Shown here piece by piece: positions 29,001 to 37,131 of a stretch of DNA of 64,000 nt. The DNA comes from Moorena sp. SIO3I8 (GTDB taxonomy: Bacteria; Cyanobacteriota; Cyanobacteriia; Cyanobacteriales; Coleofasciculaceae), in the NCBI RefSeq assembly GCF_010692325.1, contig NZ_JAAHHW010000019.1, positions 814-64,813 of the forward strand, in the 5' to 3' direction. The notes below the pieces were generated by a model. The model saw only the letters and a list, made by a program, of their open reading frames with translations, made no database searches and was not told the origin of the DNA. How positions within the stretch are numbered: the first letter of the stretch is position 1; the number at the start of each line of letters is the position of its first letter. Made by a program: the position numbers and the translations under genes.

Positions 29001-29281
29001 GTAGCCTGTGGACTGTAAACCAGGTGTCTACAGCGTTGTTGCTGATTAAATTTTATGAGAATCTGCAAAACCAGATGTCTTTAGCAGTTGCCCTTAACAA
29101 AGCTCAACTCTGGCTGCGGAATGCCACCAAAGAAGAATTACAGCAGTGGACAAGTGATTTGCCCTTGAGTCTGAGTCACCAAGAACAGTTATATGACGAC
29201 TTGTTTGATGATGATGAACTAGATCCTATACCTTATGAACAACCCTACCATTGGGCAGCTTTCTGTGCCATTGGTCAATAG
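26024..29281 (+). CDS. TPR-CHAT peptidase (1085 aa)
   Basis: About ten tandem 46-residue TPR-like units (roughly residues 90-535) with near-identical spacing: AFPVDWALTQNNLGIAY, RIKGEKAQNIEEAI, then QQALRVYTFE. A helical linker follows, then a C-terminal CHAT domain with catalytic His in HFSCHGYF (H907) and Cys in LSACETGL (C962), plus GLSSGFLVAGSPAVVSSLW typical of the fold. ATG 26024 or 26030 may be used. CHAT domains are caspase-like proteases, and TPR-CHAT proteins act in bacterial immunity and programmed death, for example Csx29. It is the first gene of a three-gene operon with a membrane protein, which suggests a protease that activates or controls a partner. Confidence 0.85.
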   Translation: MAMADNTSDTQFDFLLQVLQATADSNGDAQVVYPLLAANTDKLNQKLAELLRDWATNRLAKAEANEAKSLAAVIGTFSDQIQQFPLGDKASNMEIAITGYEVALTVFTREAFPENWARIQTTIGIAYYYRIKGDKAQNIEEAIACYKQALRVYTLEAFPVNWALTQNNLGTAYRHRIKGQKAQNIEEAITCYQQALRVYTFEAFPEYWASTQTNLGIAYLDRIKGEKAQNREEAIACSKKALRVYTFEASPVDWARIQTTIGIAYSDRIKGEKAQNIEKAIPCYQQALTVYTFEAFPVDWALTQNNLGNVYSDRIKGEKAQNIEEAIACFQQALRVYTFEAFPVDWARTQNNLGIAYGDRIKGKKAQNIEEAIDCFQQALIVRTFERFPENWALTQNNLGIAYRLRIEGEKAQNIEEAIACSKKALIVYTFEAFPVDWALTQNNLGIAYRERIKGDKAQNREEAITCFQQALKVRTFEAFPVDWSGTQNNIGSAYADRIKGDKAQNREEAITCFQKALRVRTFEAFPQDYLDIKQNLGLAYQDAQNFPAAYKAFDAAIKTVEFLRDEIIYGSGVEEYKTKLAEQYHQSYRGMVETCLALTNITEAIEYVERSKTGNLVEKILSRELKTIFPADVVTQLEQYRDEIAIGQYQIQHSKADNPTALAQRLQELRQQRNDLQDQYLPIGSTFKFDKFHNENLNDYTAIVEFYITGDKLLTFIFTNKTQPPMVWQSEPQDLDKLVNWINEYLGSYYTEKSDWQKELSNRLHLLAKILHIDDIIEQIPETCDRLILIPHQYLHLFPIHALPINSKQGEGKSKILMDRFPAGVSYAPSCQLLQLTKTRKRPEEFTHLFAVQNPTDDLDYTNLEVEVIKSFFQAAEVLASQDAKEATIKVNQNLTTAHYCHFSCHGYFNPESPVESALVLAETKTKQIVQDKTTEDGFLTLGEIFGLKLEQCRLVTLSACETGLIDFKNSSDEYIGLSSGFLVAGSPAVVSSLWTVNQVSTALLLIKFYENLQNQMSLAVALNKAQLWLRNATKEELQQWTSDLPLSLSHQEQLYDDLFDDDELDPIPYEQPYHWAAFCAIGQ

Positions 29282-29315
29282 TCCTGATTCATTGATTAAA
29301 TTTGAGTGATTTGCC

Positions 29316-29705
29316 ATGAAATTCGCCTACAAAAACATCAAATCATTTACTTTATTAATACAAAACAATCCAGAAATTTTGAGCATTCAAGACAGACAAA
29401 ATCTTGAGGAAAATCTTCCAGAAGATATTGAAAATATTTTAAAATTTATTCTAGATTGGTGCCAAAAACGACCAGAAGTTAACCAGGCTTTGCGGCAAGT
29501 GCGAAAAACTCTGCCTGACGATAAAAATAAATCAAAAATATTTGGGTTTGATGACCCTAAAGCTGAAGAAGAACAAGAACAATACGAAGCACATCTGCGG
29601 ATAACCTTGATTAATACCCTCCGTCAGAGTTACGATCCAGAAAAATCGAAATCCAAAACTACCGAAGAAAAACTGAAATTCAAAACTACCGAAGCTGATG
29701 AATGA
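29316..29705 (+). CDS. Small acidic helical protein of the TPR-CHAT operon (129 aa)
   Basis: Family not recognised. It is predicted to be mostly helical (IKSFTLLIQNNPEIL, DIENILKFILDWCQKRPEV, HLRITLINTLRQSY) with a charged C-terminal tail that repeats a K-F/S-K-TTEE/TTEA motif. GAGTGA lies six bases before the ATG. It sits 34 bases after the CHAT gene and overlaps the next gene by eight bases, so it is very likely part of the same system. It may be an adaptor, or a substrate processed by the protease. Confidence 0.7.
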   Translation: MKFAYKNIKSFTLLIQNNPEILSIQDRQNLEENLPEDIENILKFILDWCQKRPEVNQALRQVRKTLPDDKNKSKIFGFDDPKAEEEQEQYEAHLRITLINTLRQSYDPEKSKSKTTEEKLKFKTTEADE

Positions 29706-31074
29706 TACCTTGTTTCAAATCAACAATATCAGCGTCATCCTATACGCCTTCCATCTGTGCCAGGACTTAACTCAAGAAGTAGGACAGTTACGGCAAGATG
29801 CTGAAGGATTATGGCAAAATTGTGCTAAACTCAGTAAACCCCTAGCTATCGAAGAGTTAAAATGTTTACCCCAAAAAATACAATCTTATTCAAATCAAAC
29901 ACTTACAACAAGCCGTTACTCAAAACTACTCGAACAACCTCTAAGAATAAAAGGATCTAACCCAAAAGTAAAAGTCGAACCCCATAAAATTGATGATACT
30001 TACGCTCTTGACCTAACGCTGAAATACAATAATGTCAGTAAACTTAGTGAACTCAATCTTAATCCTCAAGGGTGTCTGCTAGCCAGCACTATTCAAGCTT
30101 CCTTGGGACAAACCTTAGTGCTCTATGGCGAACCCGTGGGCACTCCTGAGGAAGATAGCAAGTTAGCCAATGCTTGTGTGGATGCTTTTTTCCAGGGAAC
30201 CGACGAAAAACCCCAATTTAGCGCATCTGGGCAGTTATTTGGTAGCCCCATTTTTGCCTATGACAATGGTAAGGAGAAACCAACGGAGCAATGTCACCTT
30301 CTGGTCTGGTTAAACCGTCACCCAGAAACCTTAAACCTGGCACAAAAGACTTACTTTTCATTGTTAAATCTGTTGTGCTGTCGCAGTAAAATCCTGTTTG
30401 CTTATGATCAAGCCCGTTGGTGTTATCGCCAAACTAGAGGACTCTATGGGCAACTGGAACAAGAGGTTCAAGGCTTCAAGGAATTGCCAAGGGAGCGAAA
30501 AACAAGGCTAGAGCAACTGAAGCAGAAACTGACCGAGATGCCATCCAAGACCTTTGACTATGCTGGTTATCTGCGAGACATGGAAGATCACAAAACTGCG
30601 ATCGCTACCAATGCCGCCAACTATAACTACTGGCTAAAAAAAATCAGTGAATCTAGTCTCAAAGACGATAATATCGAGTTTTTGGAAGACTTCCTAAACC
30701 AAAGAACCGAGCTATTTCAAAATCAGATTCAAGTCAATCTCAATTATCTCAAACCCGGTCAGCAACTATTTGACCAGATGCTTGGTAGTATCCGAGGCAT
30801 TGTGGAAACTGAACAAGCACAACAAGAGAAACGATTAGAACGTTGGATTGCCTCGGTGGGTATTGGTTTAGCGGTCAGTGGTATTTCTTCCCAAACTGAT
30901 GCTAAACCTCTAGAAGCGATCTTGATCAAACTAAACCCCAATGTATCTATAGAAAAATGCCCTAAAGCTGAACTCCAGTCTTGCTTGAGTTACACTTTCT
31001 GGTTTGTGCTATTTCATGTTTTGCTTGGTGTGGGAGTTGGTGCGATTACTGCTTTAATTTTGGGTCGAAAGTAG
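29698..31074 (+). CDS. Operon partner with C-terminal membrane pair (458 aa)
   Basis: A soluble N-terminal two-thirds with helical/coiled-coil stretches (KTRLEQLKQKLTEM, ERTELFQNQIQVNLNYL-like) is followed by two hydrophobic segments at the C-terminus: RWIASVGIGLAVSGISS (about 382-398) and TFWFVLFHVLLGVGVGAITALIL (about 433-455). The gene overlaps its upstream neighbour through ATGAATGA. The pairing of a TPR-CHAT protease with a 2TM protein resembles protease plus membrane effector death systems. I recall comparative-genomic descriptions of caspase- and TPR-associated (CATRA) proteins with such tails, but cannot verify membership here. Confidence 0.7.
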   Translation: MNDTLFQINNISVILYAFHLCQDLTQEVGQLRQDAEGLWQNCAKLSKPLAIEELKCLPQKIQSYSNQTLTTSRYSKLLEQPLRIKGSNPKVKVEPHKIDDTYALDLTLKYNNVSKLSELNLNPQGCLLASTIQASLGQTLVLYGEPVGTPEEDSKLANACVDAFFQGTDEKPQFSASGQLFGSPIFAYDNGKEKPTEQCHLLVWLNRHPETLNLAQKTYFSLLNLLCCRSKILFAYDQARWCYRQTRGLYGQLEQEVQGFKELPRERKTRLEQLKQKLTEMPSKTFDYAGYLRDMEDHKTAIATNAANYNYWLKKISESSLKDDNIEFLEDFLNQRTELFQNQIQVNLNYLKPGQQLFDQMLGSIRGIVETEQAQQEKRLERWIASVGIGLAVSGISSQTDAKPLEAILIKLNPNVSIEKCPKAELQSCLSYTFWFVLFHVLLGVGVGAITALILGRK

Positions 31075-31076
31075 GG

Positions 31077-31190
31077 AGTCGGGAGTCGGGAGTCGGGAGT
31101 CAGGAGTCGGGGGCTTTTCTGGTGGGCAAAAACCCTTTGGTTCTTTTGATAATTCTAGAGCCTAAAATTTTGCCCACCCTACTTTATAAA
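31077..31190. repeat. GGGAGTC heptamers and a TGGGCAAA hairpin element
   Basis: Five GGGAGTC units (31077-31111), then GGTGGGCAAAAA (from 31121) against TTTTGCCCACC (to 31179) enclosing about 40 bases. The hairpin is a diverged copy of the 100-bp repeat at 12713 and 12839, including the following CTACTTTA. Confidence 0.8.
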
Positions 31191-31358
31191 AGTTTATTCT
31201 TTTGATAAATAATTTATAACTCAAAGTTAAACTTTGTGATATAATTTTAGCTCTGGAATCAAGTAGACAGCCTTTTCTAGGGTAGTGAGGCAATGCTGCG
31301 TGGGTTTTGGATAAATCTTTCTAAGCTGTGGTTGGGATCCCCCTCCCGTCCCCCTTAA

Positions 31359-31720
31359 TAAGGGGGAAGCCAATTAATAAGGGTGAAGCCAATTTTCCCC
31401 CCTTAATAAGGGTGAAGCCAATTTTCCCCCCTTAATAAGGGTGAAGCCAATTTTCCCCCCTTGCTAAGGGTGAAGCCAATTTTCCCCCCTTAATAAGGGT
31501 GAAGCCTATTTTCCCCCCTTAATAAGGGTGAAGCCTATTTTCCCCCCTTAATAAGGGTGAAGCCAATTTTCCCCCCTTGCTAAGGGTGAAGCCAATTTTC
31601 CCCCCTTAATAAGGGTGAAGCCTATTTTCCCCCCTTAATAAGGGTGAAGCCAATTTTCCCCCCTTGCTAAGGGTGAAGCCAATTTTCCCCCCTTGCTAAG
31701 GGGGGTTAGGGGGGATCCCT
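31359..31720. repeat. 29-bp tandem repeat array, 11 copies
   Basis: The unit GGGTGAAGCCAATTTTCCCC plus CCTTAATAA recurs eleven times, with CCAATTTT/CCTATTTT and TTAATAA/TTGCTAA variants. The last copy merges into the dispersed CCCCCCTTGCTAAGGGGGG palindrome. There are no CRISPR-like unique spacers: the whole unit repeats. It lies just upstream of the second Na/Pi cotransporter gene. Confidence 0.9.
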
Positions 31721-31791
31721 ACTCTTACGTTACCAATCCTTGAACCCCCTGGCTTATACCTCACCGGAAAGGCTATAGTTTCACATCAATT

Positions 31792-32955
31792 ATGAGCAAC
31801 ATTTCAGAGCAACCTATAGAAAGAAGCCAACCGGCAAACCAAACTAACAATATTCTGGAATGGATTAAAGTTGTACTTTTAGTATATCTGCTAATTGTAG
31901 CAGTTGGCATGATTGGTACGGGTTTTAAATCCGCAACCGGATCACAGGCTAAAGAATTATTTGCCTTTGCCACTAATCCTTTCTTAGGACTAATCGTTGG
32001 TACCGTTGCCACAGCATTAATTCAATCATCAAGTACCGTAACTTCAATTATTGTTGGTTTAGTGGCTGGAGGCTTACCGGTAACCACTGCTGTGCCAATG
32101 GTGATGGGGGCAAATATTGGTACCAGTATTACCAATACCTTAGTTAGTTTAGGTCATATTGGGGATAAGAAAGAATTTAAGCGAGCCTTTGCTGCCGCTA
32201 CAATCCATGACTTTTTCAACTTACTGAGTGTAGTCATTTTTCTGCCCGTTGAGATTATCTTTCACCCCCTAGAGAAGATTGCCCATTTCTTAGCTCAAAA
32301 CTTAGTAGGAGGCGGTTCTCTAAGTGTCAAAGATTTGAACTTTGTCAAAGCTGCCACTAAGCCAGTTGTGAGTGTGTTTAAAACCATAACTCACGTTTTA
32401 CCAGGGCCCTTTGATGGTATTGCTTTGATTATTTTAGGAATCGCGATGATTTTCTTGACCATTAGTTTTATTGGCAAACTGCTTAAAGTCCTAATGGTCG
32501 GTCGTGCCAAAGATATTCTTCATACAGCCATTGGTAAAGGACCAATCGCCGGTATTGCTGCTGGTACCTTAATGACAGTTCTGGTTCAATCTTCCTCCAC
32601 TACCACCAGCTTGATGGTACCCTTGGCCGGTGCAGGGGTATTTGGCCTAGCGCAAATCTATCCCTTTACCCTTGGTGCGAACATTGGCACCTGTATTACC
32701 GCCTTGCTAGCAGCCACCGCTGTTTCTGGCGCAGAAGCCGTTCCTGCCCTAGAAATTGCCATGGTTCACTTGATCTACAACGTGCTTGGGGTGGTTATCA
32801 TCTATGGCATTCCCTTCCTCTGTCGCTTGCCAATTATCAGTGCAGAAACCCTCGCTGCTGTGGCTAGTGAACGAAAAGCGATCGCATTTGCCTATATCAT
32901 AGGCGTCTTTTTTGTGATTCCTGGCATCCTCCTTGGTGCTACGGCCATTTTCTAA
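31792..32955 (+). CDS. Na/phosphate cotransporter, NptA/PNaS family (387 aa)
   Basis: A close paralogue of the protein at 21727. The two QSSST motifs (ALIQSSSTVTSIIVG, VLVQSSSTTTSLMVP) and GANIGTSI/GANIGTCI are conserved, as are about eight membrane segments. ATG 31792. Downstream are a short coiled-coil gene and a broken pstS, so this is a phosphate-uptake neighbourhood. Two such transporters within 10 kb point to duplication. The 11-copy repeat array upstream separates the gene from its older promoter context. Confidence 0.85.
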   Translation: MSNISEQPIERSQPANQTNNILEWIKVVLLVYLLIVAVGMIGTGFKSATGSQAKELFAFATNPFLGLIVGTVATALIQSSSTVTSIIVGLVAGGLPVTTAVPMVMGANIGTSITNTLVSLGHIGDKKEFKRAFAAATIHDFFNLLSVVIFLPVEIIFHPLEKIAHFLAQNLVGGGSLSVKDLNFVKAATKPVVSVFKTITHVLPGPFDGIALIILGIAMIFLTISFIGKLLKVLMVGRAKDILHTAIGKGPIAGIAAGTLMTVLVQSSSTTTSLMVPLAGAGVFGLAQIYPFTLGANIGTCITALLAATAVSGAEAVPALEIAMVHLIYNVLGVVIIYGIPFLCRLPIISAETLAAVASERKAIAFAYIIGVFFVIPGILLGATAIF

Positions 32956-33053
32956 TAGTGGAATAATCAAACATTTATAGGGAGCTTAAATAAATTTTGA
33001 TAATTTTTGTTCCCTACTCCCTACTCCCTACTCCCTACTCCCTTCCCTATACC

Positions 33054-33326
33054 ATGAATGAAAGATTGGAATATATTGAAAAATTAGAAGGGCAAATTAA
33101 CGAAGCCCAGACTACTCTCAACCGCTTAAAGGCAGAACGAGAGGAACTCATCCAAAAATTGCAACATGAAGAAATCGAGCGTCTAGAAGAACATTTAGAA
33201 AACGCTCAAGTTAAACTCAAAGACATTAACGCAGCAGCTGAAGAAGCATGGCACGAATTAAAAGAAACCATCGAACAGCTGCTGCATACTATCAGTGATA
33301 GCTTAAAAAACCTGATGCATAAATAA
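33054..33326 (+). CDS. Coiled-coil protein (90 aa)
   Basis: From ATG 33054 (MNERLEYIEKLEGQINEAQ) the protein is almost entirely one long heptad-bearing helix with Leu/Ile at core positions and many Glu/Lys/Arg. A longer in-frame version starting at TTG 32997 would be read through CCCTACT heptamers and is not credible. It sits between the Na/Pi cotransporter and the broken pstS on the same strand. The function is unknown. Confidence 0.65.
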   Translation: MNERLEYIEKLEGQINEAQTTLNRLKAEREELIQKLQHEEIERLEEHLENAQVKLKDINAAAEEAWHELKETIEQLLHTISDSLKNLMHK

Positions 33327-33354
33327 AGCGATAAAAATTTCCAAGGAAAAAACC

Positions 33355-33951
33355 ATGAAGACAATCTTAGGAGCATTAGTTGCTACTCTTGGTGTAATCA
33401 CCCTAGCTACTGGATGTTCAAATCAAGTACAAGACTCAGCACAATCTGGCATCCTGGGCGATGGTGAATTTAGCACTGAATCAGTCAATGTTTTATCAGT
33501 TTCCACCGGCAAATTCATCAAAATTGATGGCTCTAGCACCGTCTTTCCCATTTCTTATGAAGCAGCTAAGCGTTACCAACGAGATGTTACCGATGCCCCT
33601 GCGATCGCAGTCAGCTTTTCTGGTACTGGCGGCGGTTTCAAGAAGTTTTGTGCTGGGGATACGGACATCAATGATGCCTCTCGCCCGATTGAAGCAGATG
33701 AGATGGCAACCTGCAAGGCCAATGGAGTAAGTATATTGAACTTCCCGTCGCCTTAGATGCTATTACCCTGGTAGTCAGCCCTAAAAATACTTGGGCTGAG
33801 GATATTTCCGTAGCAGAATTGAATAAAATTTGGCAACCACAAGCAAACGTAAAAATCGAAAAGTGGAATCAAATTCGTCAGTCTTGGCCAGACCGTCCTC
33901 TTAATCTCTATGGTCCAGGAGAGGATTCCGGAACCTTTGACTATATATTTT
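33355..33951 (+). pseudogene. pstS: Broken phosphate-binding lipoprotein gene (pstS)
   Basis: Begins with a lipoprotein signal (GVITLATGCSNQ). It continues with [40 protein letters not shown] and ASRPI, all diagnostic of the ABC phosphate-binding protein PstS. At about 33731 one base is missing (GTAAGTAT instead of GTAAAGTAT), which shifts frame and stops at 33754. Restoring it gives [20 protein letters not shown] and later LNLYGPGEDSGTFDY. At about 33946 homology ends abruptly. The gene is therefore both frameshifted and truncated and cannot make a full binding protein. Confidence 0.85.
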
Positions 33952-34077
33952 TCGACCTCAGAGTTAGAAGAAGTTTTGCTTACTCCCTTGAAAGTTTTAA
34001 TGGAACAGCCAAAATTTATTAGTGGTTTGACTTGTTTTCATTGGTGGCCTAAAACAACGTTTGCGATAACTGATTAG
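33952..34077 (+). pseudogene. Fragment of an unidentified gene joined to pstS
   Basis: Directly after the pstS homology ends, a different frame reads 41 codons with STSELEEVLLTPLKVLMEQP and CFHWWPKTTFAITD before TAG at 34075. The sequence looks coding but belongs to another gene whose start is missing. I do not recognise it. It indicates a deletion or rearrangement junction near 33950. Confidence 0.4.
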
Positions 34078-34154
34078 CCGGATTTGATATTATAACTTTT
34101 TGTACCACACTTCTGTAAAATTCTTCCAATTCCTTTGTGCTGGTAACGTGAACG

Positions 34155-34330
34155 TAAGCATTCAGCCGTCAGCCGTCAGCCGTCAGCCGTCAGCCGTCAG
34201 CATTCAGCCGTCAGCTGACGTAACAAAGATTAAACGAAGCTTACTTGTTTTATTTAAAAGCTCAAAGCTCAAAGCTGAGAGCTGAGAGCTGAGAGCTGAG
34301 AGCTGATAGCTGATAGCTGAATGCTTACAG
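34155..34330. repeat. CAGCCGT and AGCTGAG heptamer arrays
   Basis: Five CAGCCGT units (34164-34199) followed by CAGCATT, then AAGCTCA/GAGCTGA/TAGCTGA units (34257-34320). The block is bracketed by GTAAGCATTCAGC and GCTGAATGCTTAC, a 13-base inverted repeat also found at other repeat borders. Confidence 0.85.
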
Positions 34331-34427
34331 GTGAACAAGCTTTTACCCCTTCTATATCCAGAAGTTCTGTCAGCAGTTTAATTTCCTTTTTTGATGCCAT
34401 AATGACAAATACATCCTCAAATTACAT

Positions 34428-34600
34428 TATAGCGGTTTTTAGTATAACGAGGTACACAGGCTTTTTTACCTCTTGCTAGCATGCCTATTGCTAGCATGCC
34501 TATTGCCTCTTTTATGCTCCCTGCTCCCTGCTCCGAAGTCCCTACTCCCTGCTCCCTACTCCCTCAAAACATGTACCTCACCTAATTGAAAACCGCTATA
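34428..34600. mobile_element. MITE-like element, family A (173 bp)
   Basis: Left end TATAGCGGTTTTTAGTATAA with GAGGTACA; right end TGTACCTCACCTAATTG with AAAACCGCTATA. Inside are a GCTAGCATGCCTATT direct duplication and CCCTGCT/CCCTACT heptamers. No coding capacity. Confidence 0.8.
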
Positions 34601-34923
34601 TAACAATAGATTATCCTTAGAAGTCAAATCAAGCTACATGTCAGGCTATAATTTGATCCATTTTTTGAGTTTAGTTAAGGTTTCAGCTAACATTTTAGCA
34701 TAGTAGATACTGAAGACCCATAGTTAAAAAAATTACTATTAGTAAAACCCAATGGACACAATTAAATTAAATGATAATCAATGCTTGAAATGTTGTCAGA
34801 ATCACAAGGAGTAAAGAGTTGAGCGTAGAGCATCAGGATAATTAATGATTCTATTCCCTACGGTCGGTGAAACCAGCAACCGTAATATAGAAATGCGATA
34901 AGTATTCAACCGGACATGATCTA
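34601..34923. other. Non-coding region with a solitary family B element end
   Basis: AT-rich, no gene. The last bases before the gene at 34924 (GATAAGTATTCAACCGGACA then TGATCTA) match one end of the family B element at 13374-13517. A repeat end therefore supplies the region where the ribosome site should be. Confidence 0.4.
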
Positions 34924-36027
34924 ATGACAGACCAGGTTTTAATCCTAGGAGGCAAAGGACGAATCGGGAACAGTGTAGCGCAAGACTTACTTGCCCATAC
35001 TCAGGCGAAAATTACGATTACCGGACGTCAGGGTAAACTTGATCTAGTATTACCACAACAGTTACAGCCCCCCGTGCAGTTTCTCCCTCTAGACTTAGCT
35101 GATCAGGAGGGGTTAAGAAATGCGATCGCATCTCACAACCTAGTGATCCATTGTGCTGGTCCGTTTCTCTACCGAGACGCTACTGTCCTAAACACTTGCA
35201 TCGAACAAGGGGTTAACTATCTCGATGTCAGTGACAACCGTGCTTTCACCCGCAAAGCGTTAGCTTTCCGTGAACAGGCTGCTGCTGCTGGTGTCACCGC
35301 TATTGTGAATTCTGGCATTTTTCCTGGTATCTCCAATAGTATGGTGCGTCACGATGTAGAACAGTTAGATGTTGCAGAACGGATTCACCTCAGCTATGTA
35401 GTTGCCGGTTCTGGTGGTGCTGGAGTGACGGTGATGCGTACTACTTTCCTGGGATTGCAAGAACCGTTTGAAGCTTGGATTGATAATCAGTGGCAAACCG
35501 TGAAACCTTATAGCCTACGCGAAACCATCCAATTCCCTGCTCCCTATGGTAAAGCTGGTGTCTACTGGTTTGATATGCCAGAAGCCTTGACCTTAGTGGA
35601 CTCATTCCCCGTTAACACGGTAATCACTAAATTTGGCTCAGTTCCCGATTTTTATAATCATCTGACCTGGATAGCTGCCCATATCTTTCCCTCATCTTGG
35701 CTGAAAAATCCCGCTGGAATCGAGTTTTTGTCCCATGTCAGCCACATCATGACCGATGTAAGCGATCGCGTTAGTGGCGTTGGTGTTGCCATTCGCTCAG
35801 AGGTTACTGGTTACAAAGATGGTAAATCAGCCCGTGCTGGCTCAACCTTAGTCCATGAGAATACTGCTGTCGCTGCTGGGGTGGGTACTGGTAGTATTGC
35901 GGAACTGATGCTTACTGGTCAACTCAATAAACCGGGAGTTTGGCCGGTGGAACAAGCCCTATCTACGCCATTATTTGAGCAAACTATACAAAGTCGAGGA
36001 CTCAAGATTAATACTGTTGAAGGTTAG
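34924..36027 (+). CDS. Saccharopine-dehydrogenase-like NAD(P)-binding protein (367 aa)
   Basis: An N-terminal Rossmann motif (VLILGGKGRIGNSVAQDLL) is followed by LVIHCAGPF and CIEQGVNYLDVSD, typical of the saccharopine-dehydrogenase NADP-binding domain family (COG1748/COG3268). It lacks hallmarks of true lysine-pathway enzymes, so the substrate is unknown. In cyanobacteria and plants, relatives include membrane-associated reductase-like proteins. The gene appears monocistronic; a family B repeat end immediately precedes the ATG. Confidence 0.75.
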   Translation: MTDQVLILGGKGRIGNSVAQDLLAHTQAKITITGRQGKLDLVLPQQLQPPVQFLPLDLADQEGLRNAIASHNLVIHCAGPFLYRDATVLNTCIEQGVNYLDVSDNRAFTRKALAFREQAAAAGVTAIVNSGIFPGISNSMVRHDVEQLDVAERIHLSYVVAGSGGAGVTVMRTTFLGLQEPFEAWIDNQWQTVKPYSLRETIQFPAPYGKAGVYWFDMPEALTLVDSFPVNTVITKFGSVPDFYNHLTWIAAHIFPSSWLKNPAGIEFLSHVSHIMTDVSDRVSGVGVAIRSEVTGYKDGKSARAGSTLVHENTAVAAGVGTGSIAELMLTGQLNKPGVWPVEQALSTPLFEQTIQSRGLKINTVEG

Positions 36028-36342
36028 GTATTAATACCAAATCCCCTTTGATAATCCTCCTTTAACTGAGCTCTTGCACCAGTACAAAAAACTTAATAAC
36101 GGCAGTGATAACAATCAATTTAAGTACTGAAATCACCAAATCTTATCACTGTTCCCTGTTCCCCTCCCCCCTTACTAAGGCTAGGGGGGATTCCTGTTCC
36201 CTACCTTTACAGGTAAATCTTAAACTTGGTTCAAGATCTGAGTTTAACTCAAATTACAGGACTTACCCCACCAAATTTCCCTTTCTCATCTGCTAAGACT
36301 GAAATCTACTCAATATTAACTAGTCTTAGTGGAGTAAATCCC

Positions 36343-36870
36343 ATGAAAAGTGTCCGTGTCGTAGTAACCGGAACTGTAGGAGCTGGCAAATCTACTTTTG
36401 TGAGGACAGCAAGTAATGTTGAAGCTGTGGAAATAGAAAGTAAAGCCACCGACGAAATACTTCTGCTAAAGAAAAAAACTACCGTTGCATTTGACTTTGG
36501 TAGCCTTACCTTTGGTAACAATCTAAATGTTCATATCTACGGTACTCCTGGTCAATCTCGCTTTGACTTCATGTGGGATATTTTGATTCGTGAAGCTCAC
36601 GCCTATATTGTACTGGTGCCAGTTCATCGACCCAGTAGTTTAAACAACTCTCGTGAGCTTCTGCTGTTTATGAAAGAGCGAGTAAATGTTCCCATGATTA
36701 TTGGTTTAACCCATATGGATTGTCCAGGGGCAATGACCTCAGAGGAAATTATCAGAACTCTCGGTTATAGCAACCCTCACAATCAACCCCCAAGTGTGAT
36801 AGTTAATCCCAATCAGCGAACCTCAGTGCTTGAGGCTTTGGTGCTTCTGATGGATCTCCTAGATTCCTAG
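36343..36870 (+). CDS. MglA-like small GTPase (175 aa)
   Basis: P-loop GTVGAGKST (10-18), switch II block YGTPGQSRFDFMWDIL and base-recognition motif THMD in place of NKxD. The Asp usually preceding TPG is replaced by Gly, as it is in the paralogue at 39084. ATG 36343 is preceded by GGAG at a good distance; longer frames upstream lack support. It is the first gene of a rightward group with a protoglobin, a roadblock protein and the second GTPase. This resembles MglA/MglB-type modules, in which a roadblock protein stimulates GTP hydrolysis. Confidence 0.8.
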   Translation: MKSVRVVVTGTVGAGKSTFVRTASNVEAVEIESKATDEILLLKKKTTVAFDFGSLTFGNNLNVHIYGTPGQSRFDFMWDILIREAHAYIVLVPVHRPSSLNNSRELLLFMKERVNVPMIIGLTHMDCPGAMTSEEIIRTLGYSNPHNQPPSVIVNPNQRTSVLEALVLLMDLLDS

Positions 36871-37104
36871 ACAAGCCAGTAGCTAGTGCCGTTCAGCTCA
36901 AATAACTGACCAGCCCCTGTCAGGTCGAAACCCATAAAACAAAGGACGTTTGTCAGGGCGAAGCATTCGCACATAAATTCTTGGTTTGCTCCCAAATTTG
37001 CTAGCCGAATACTTCGCCCCAAGGATTATCGTTTCTAAGAATTGCCATGTTCTGTAATTTGTGTTTATAAAACTACACAAATCATTAATTAGCGTCACTA
37101 AAAA
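36871..37104. other. Intergenic region, no supported gene
   Basis: A 66-codon leftward frame (36898-37098) lacks a ribosome site and any recognisable motif, so it is not called. No repeat family was identified. Confidence 0.35.
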
Positions 37105-37131
37105 AAGTGATCCGGATTGAACGGATCACTT
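37105..37131 (-). terminator. Rho-independent terminator (leftward)
   Basis: A perfect 10-bp stem AAGTGATCCG/CGGATCACTT with a 7-base loop. Read leftward it is followed by TTTTTT. No leftward protein gene ends here, so an untranslated transcript from 37132-37490 is possible. Confidence 0.75.

Noticed and set aside
31359-31720. Possible CRISPR array
   Set aside because: The full 29-base unit repeats with no unique spacers, and no cas gene lies nearby.
36898-37098. 66-codon reverse ORF after the first GTPase gene
   Set aside because: No ribosome site or motif was seen, and the leftward terminator at 37105 lies at its 5' side, which argues against transcription through it.
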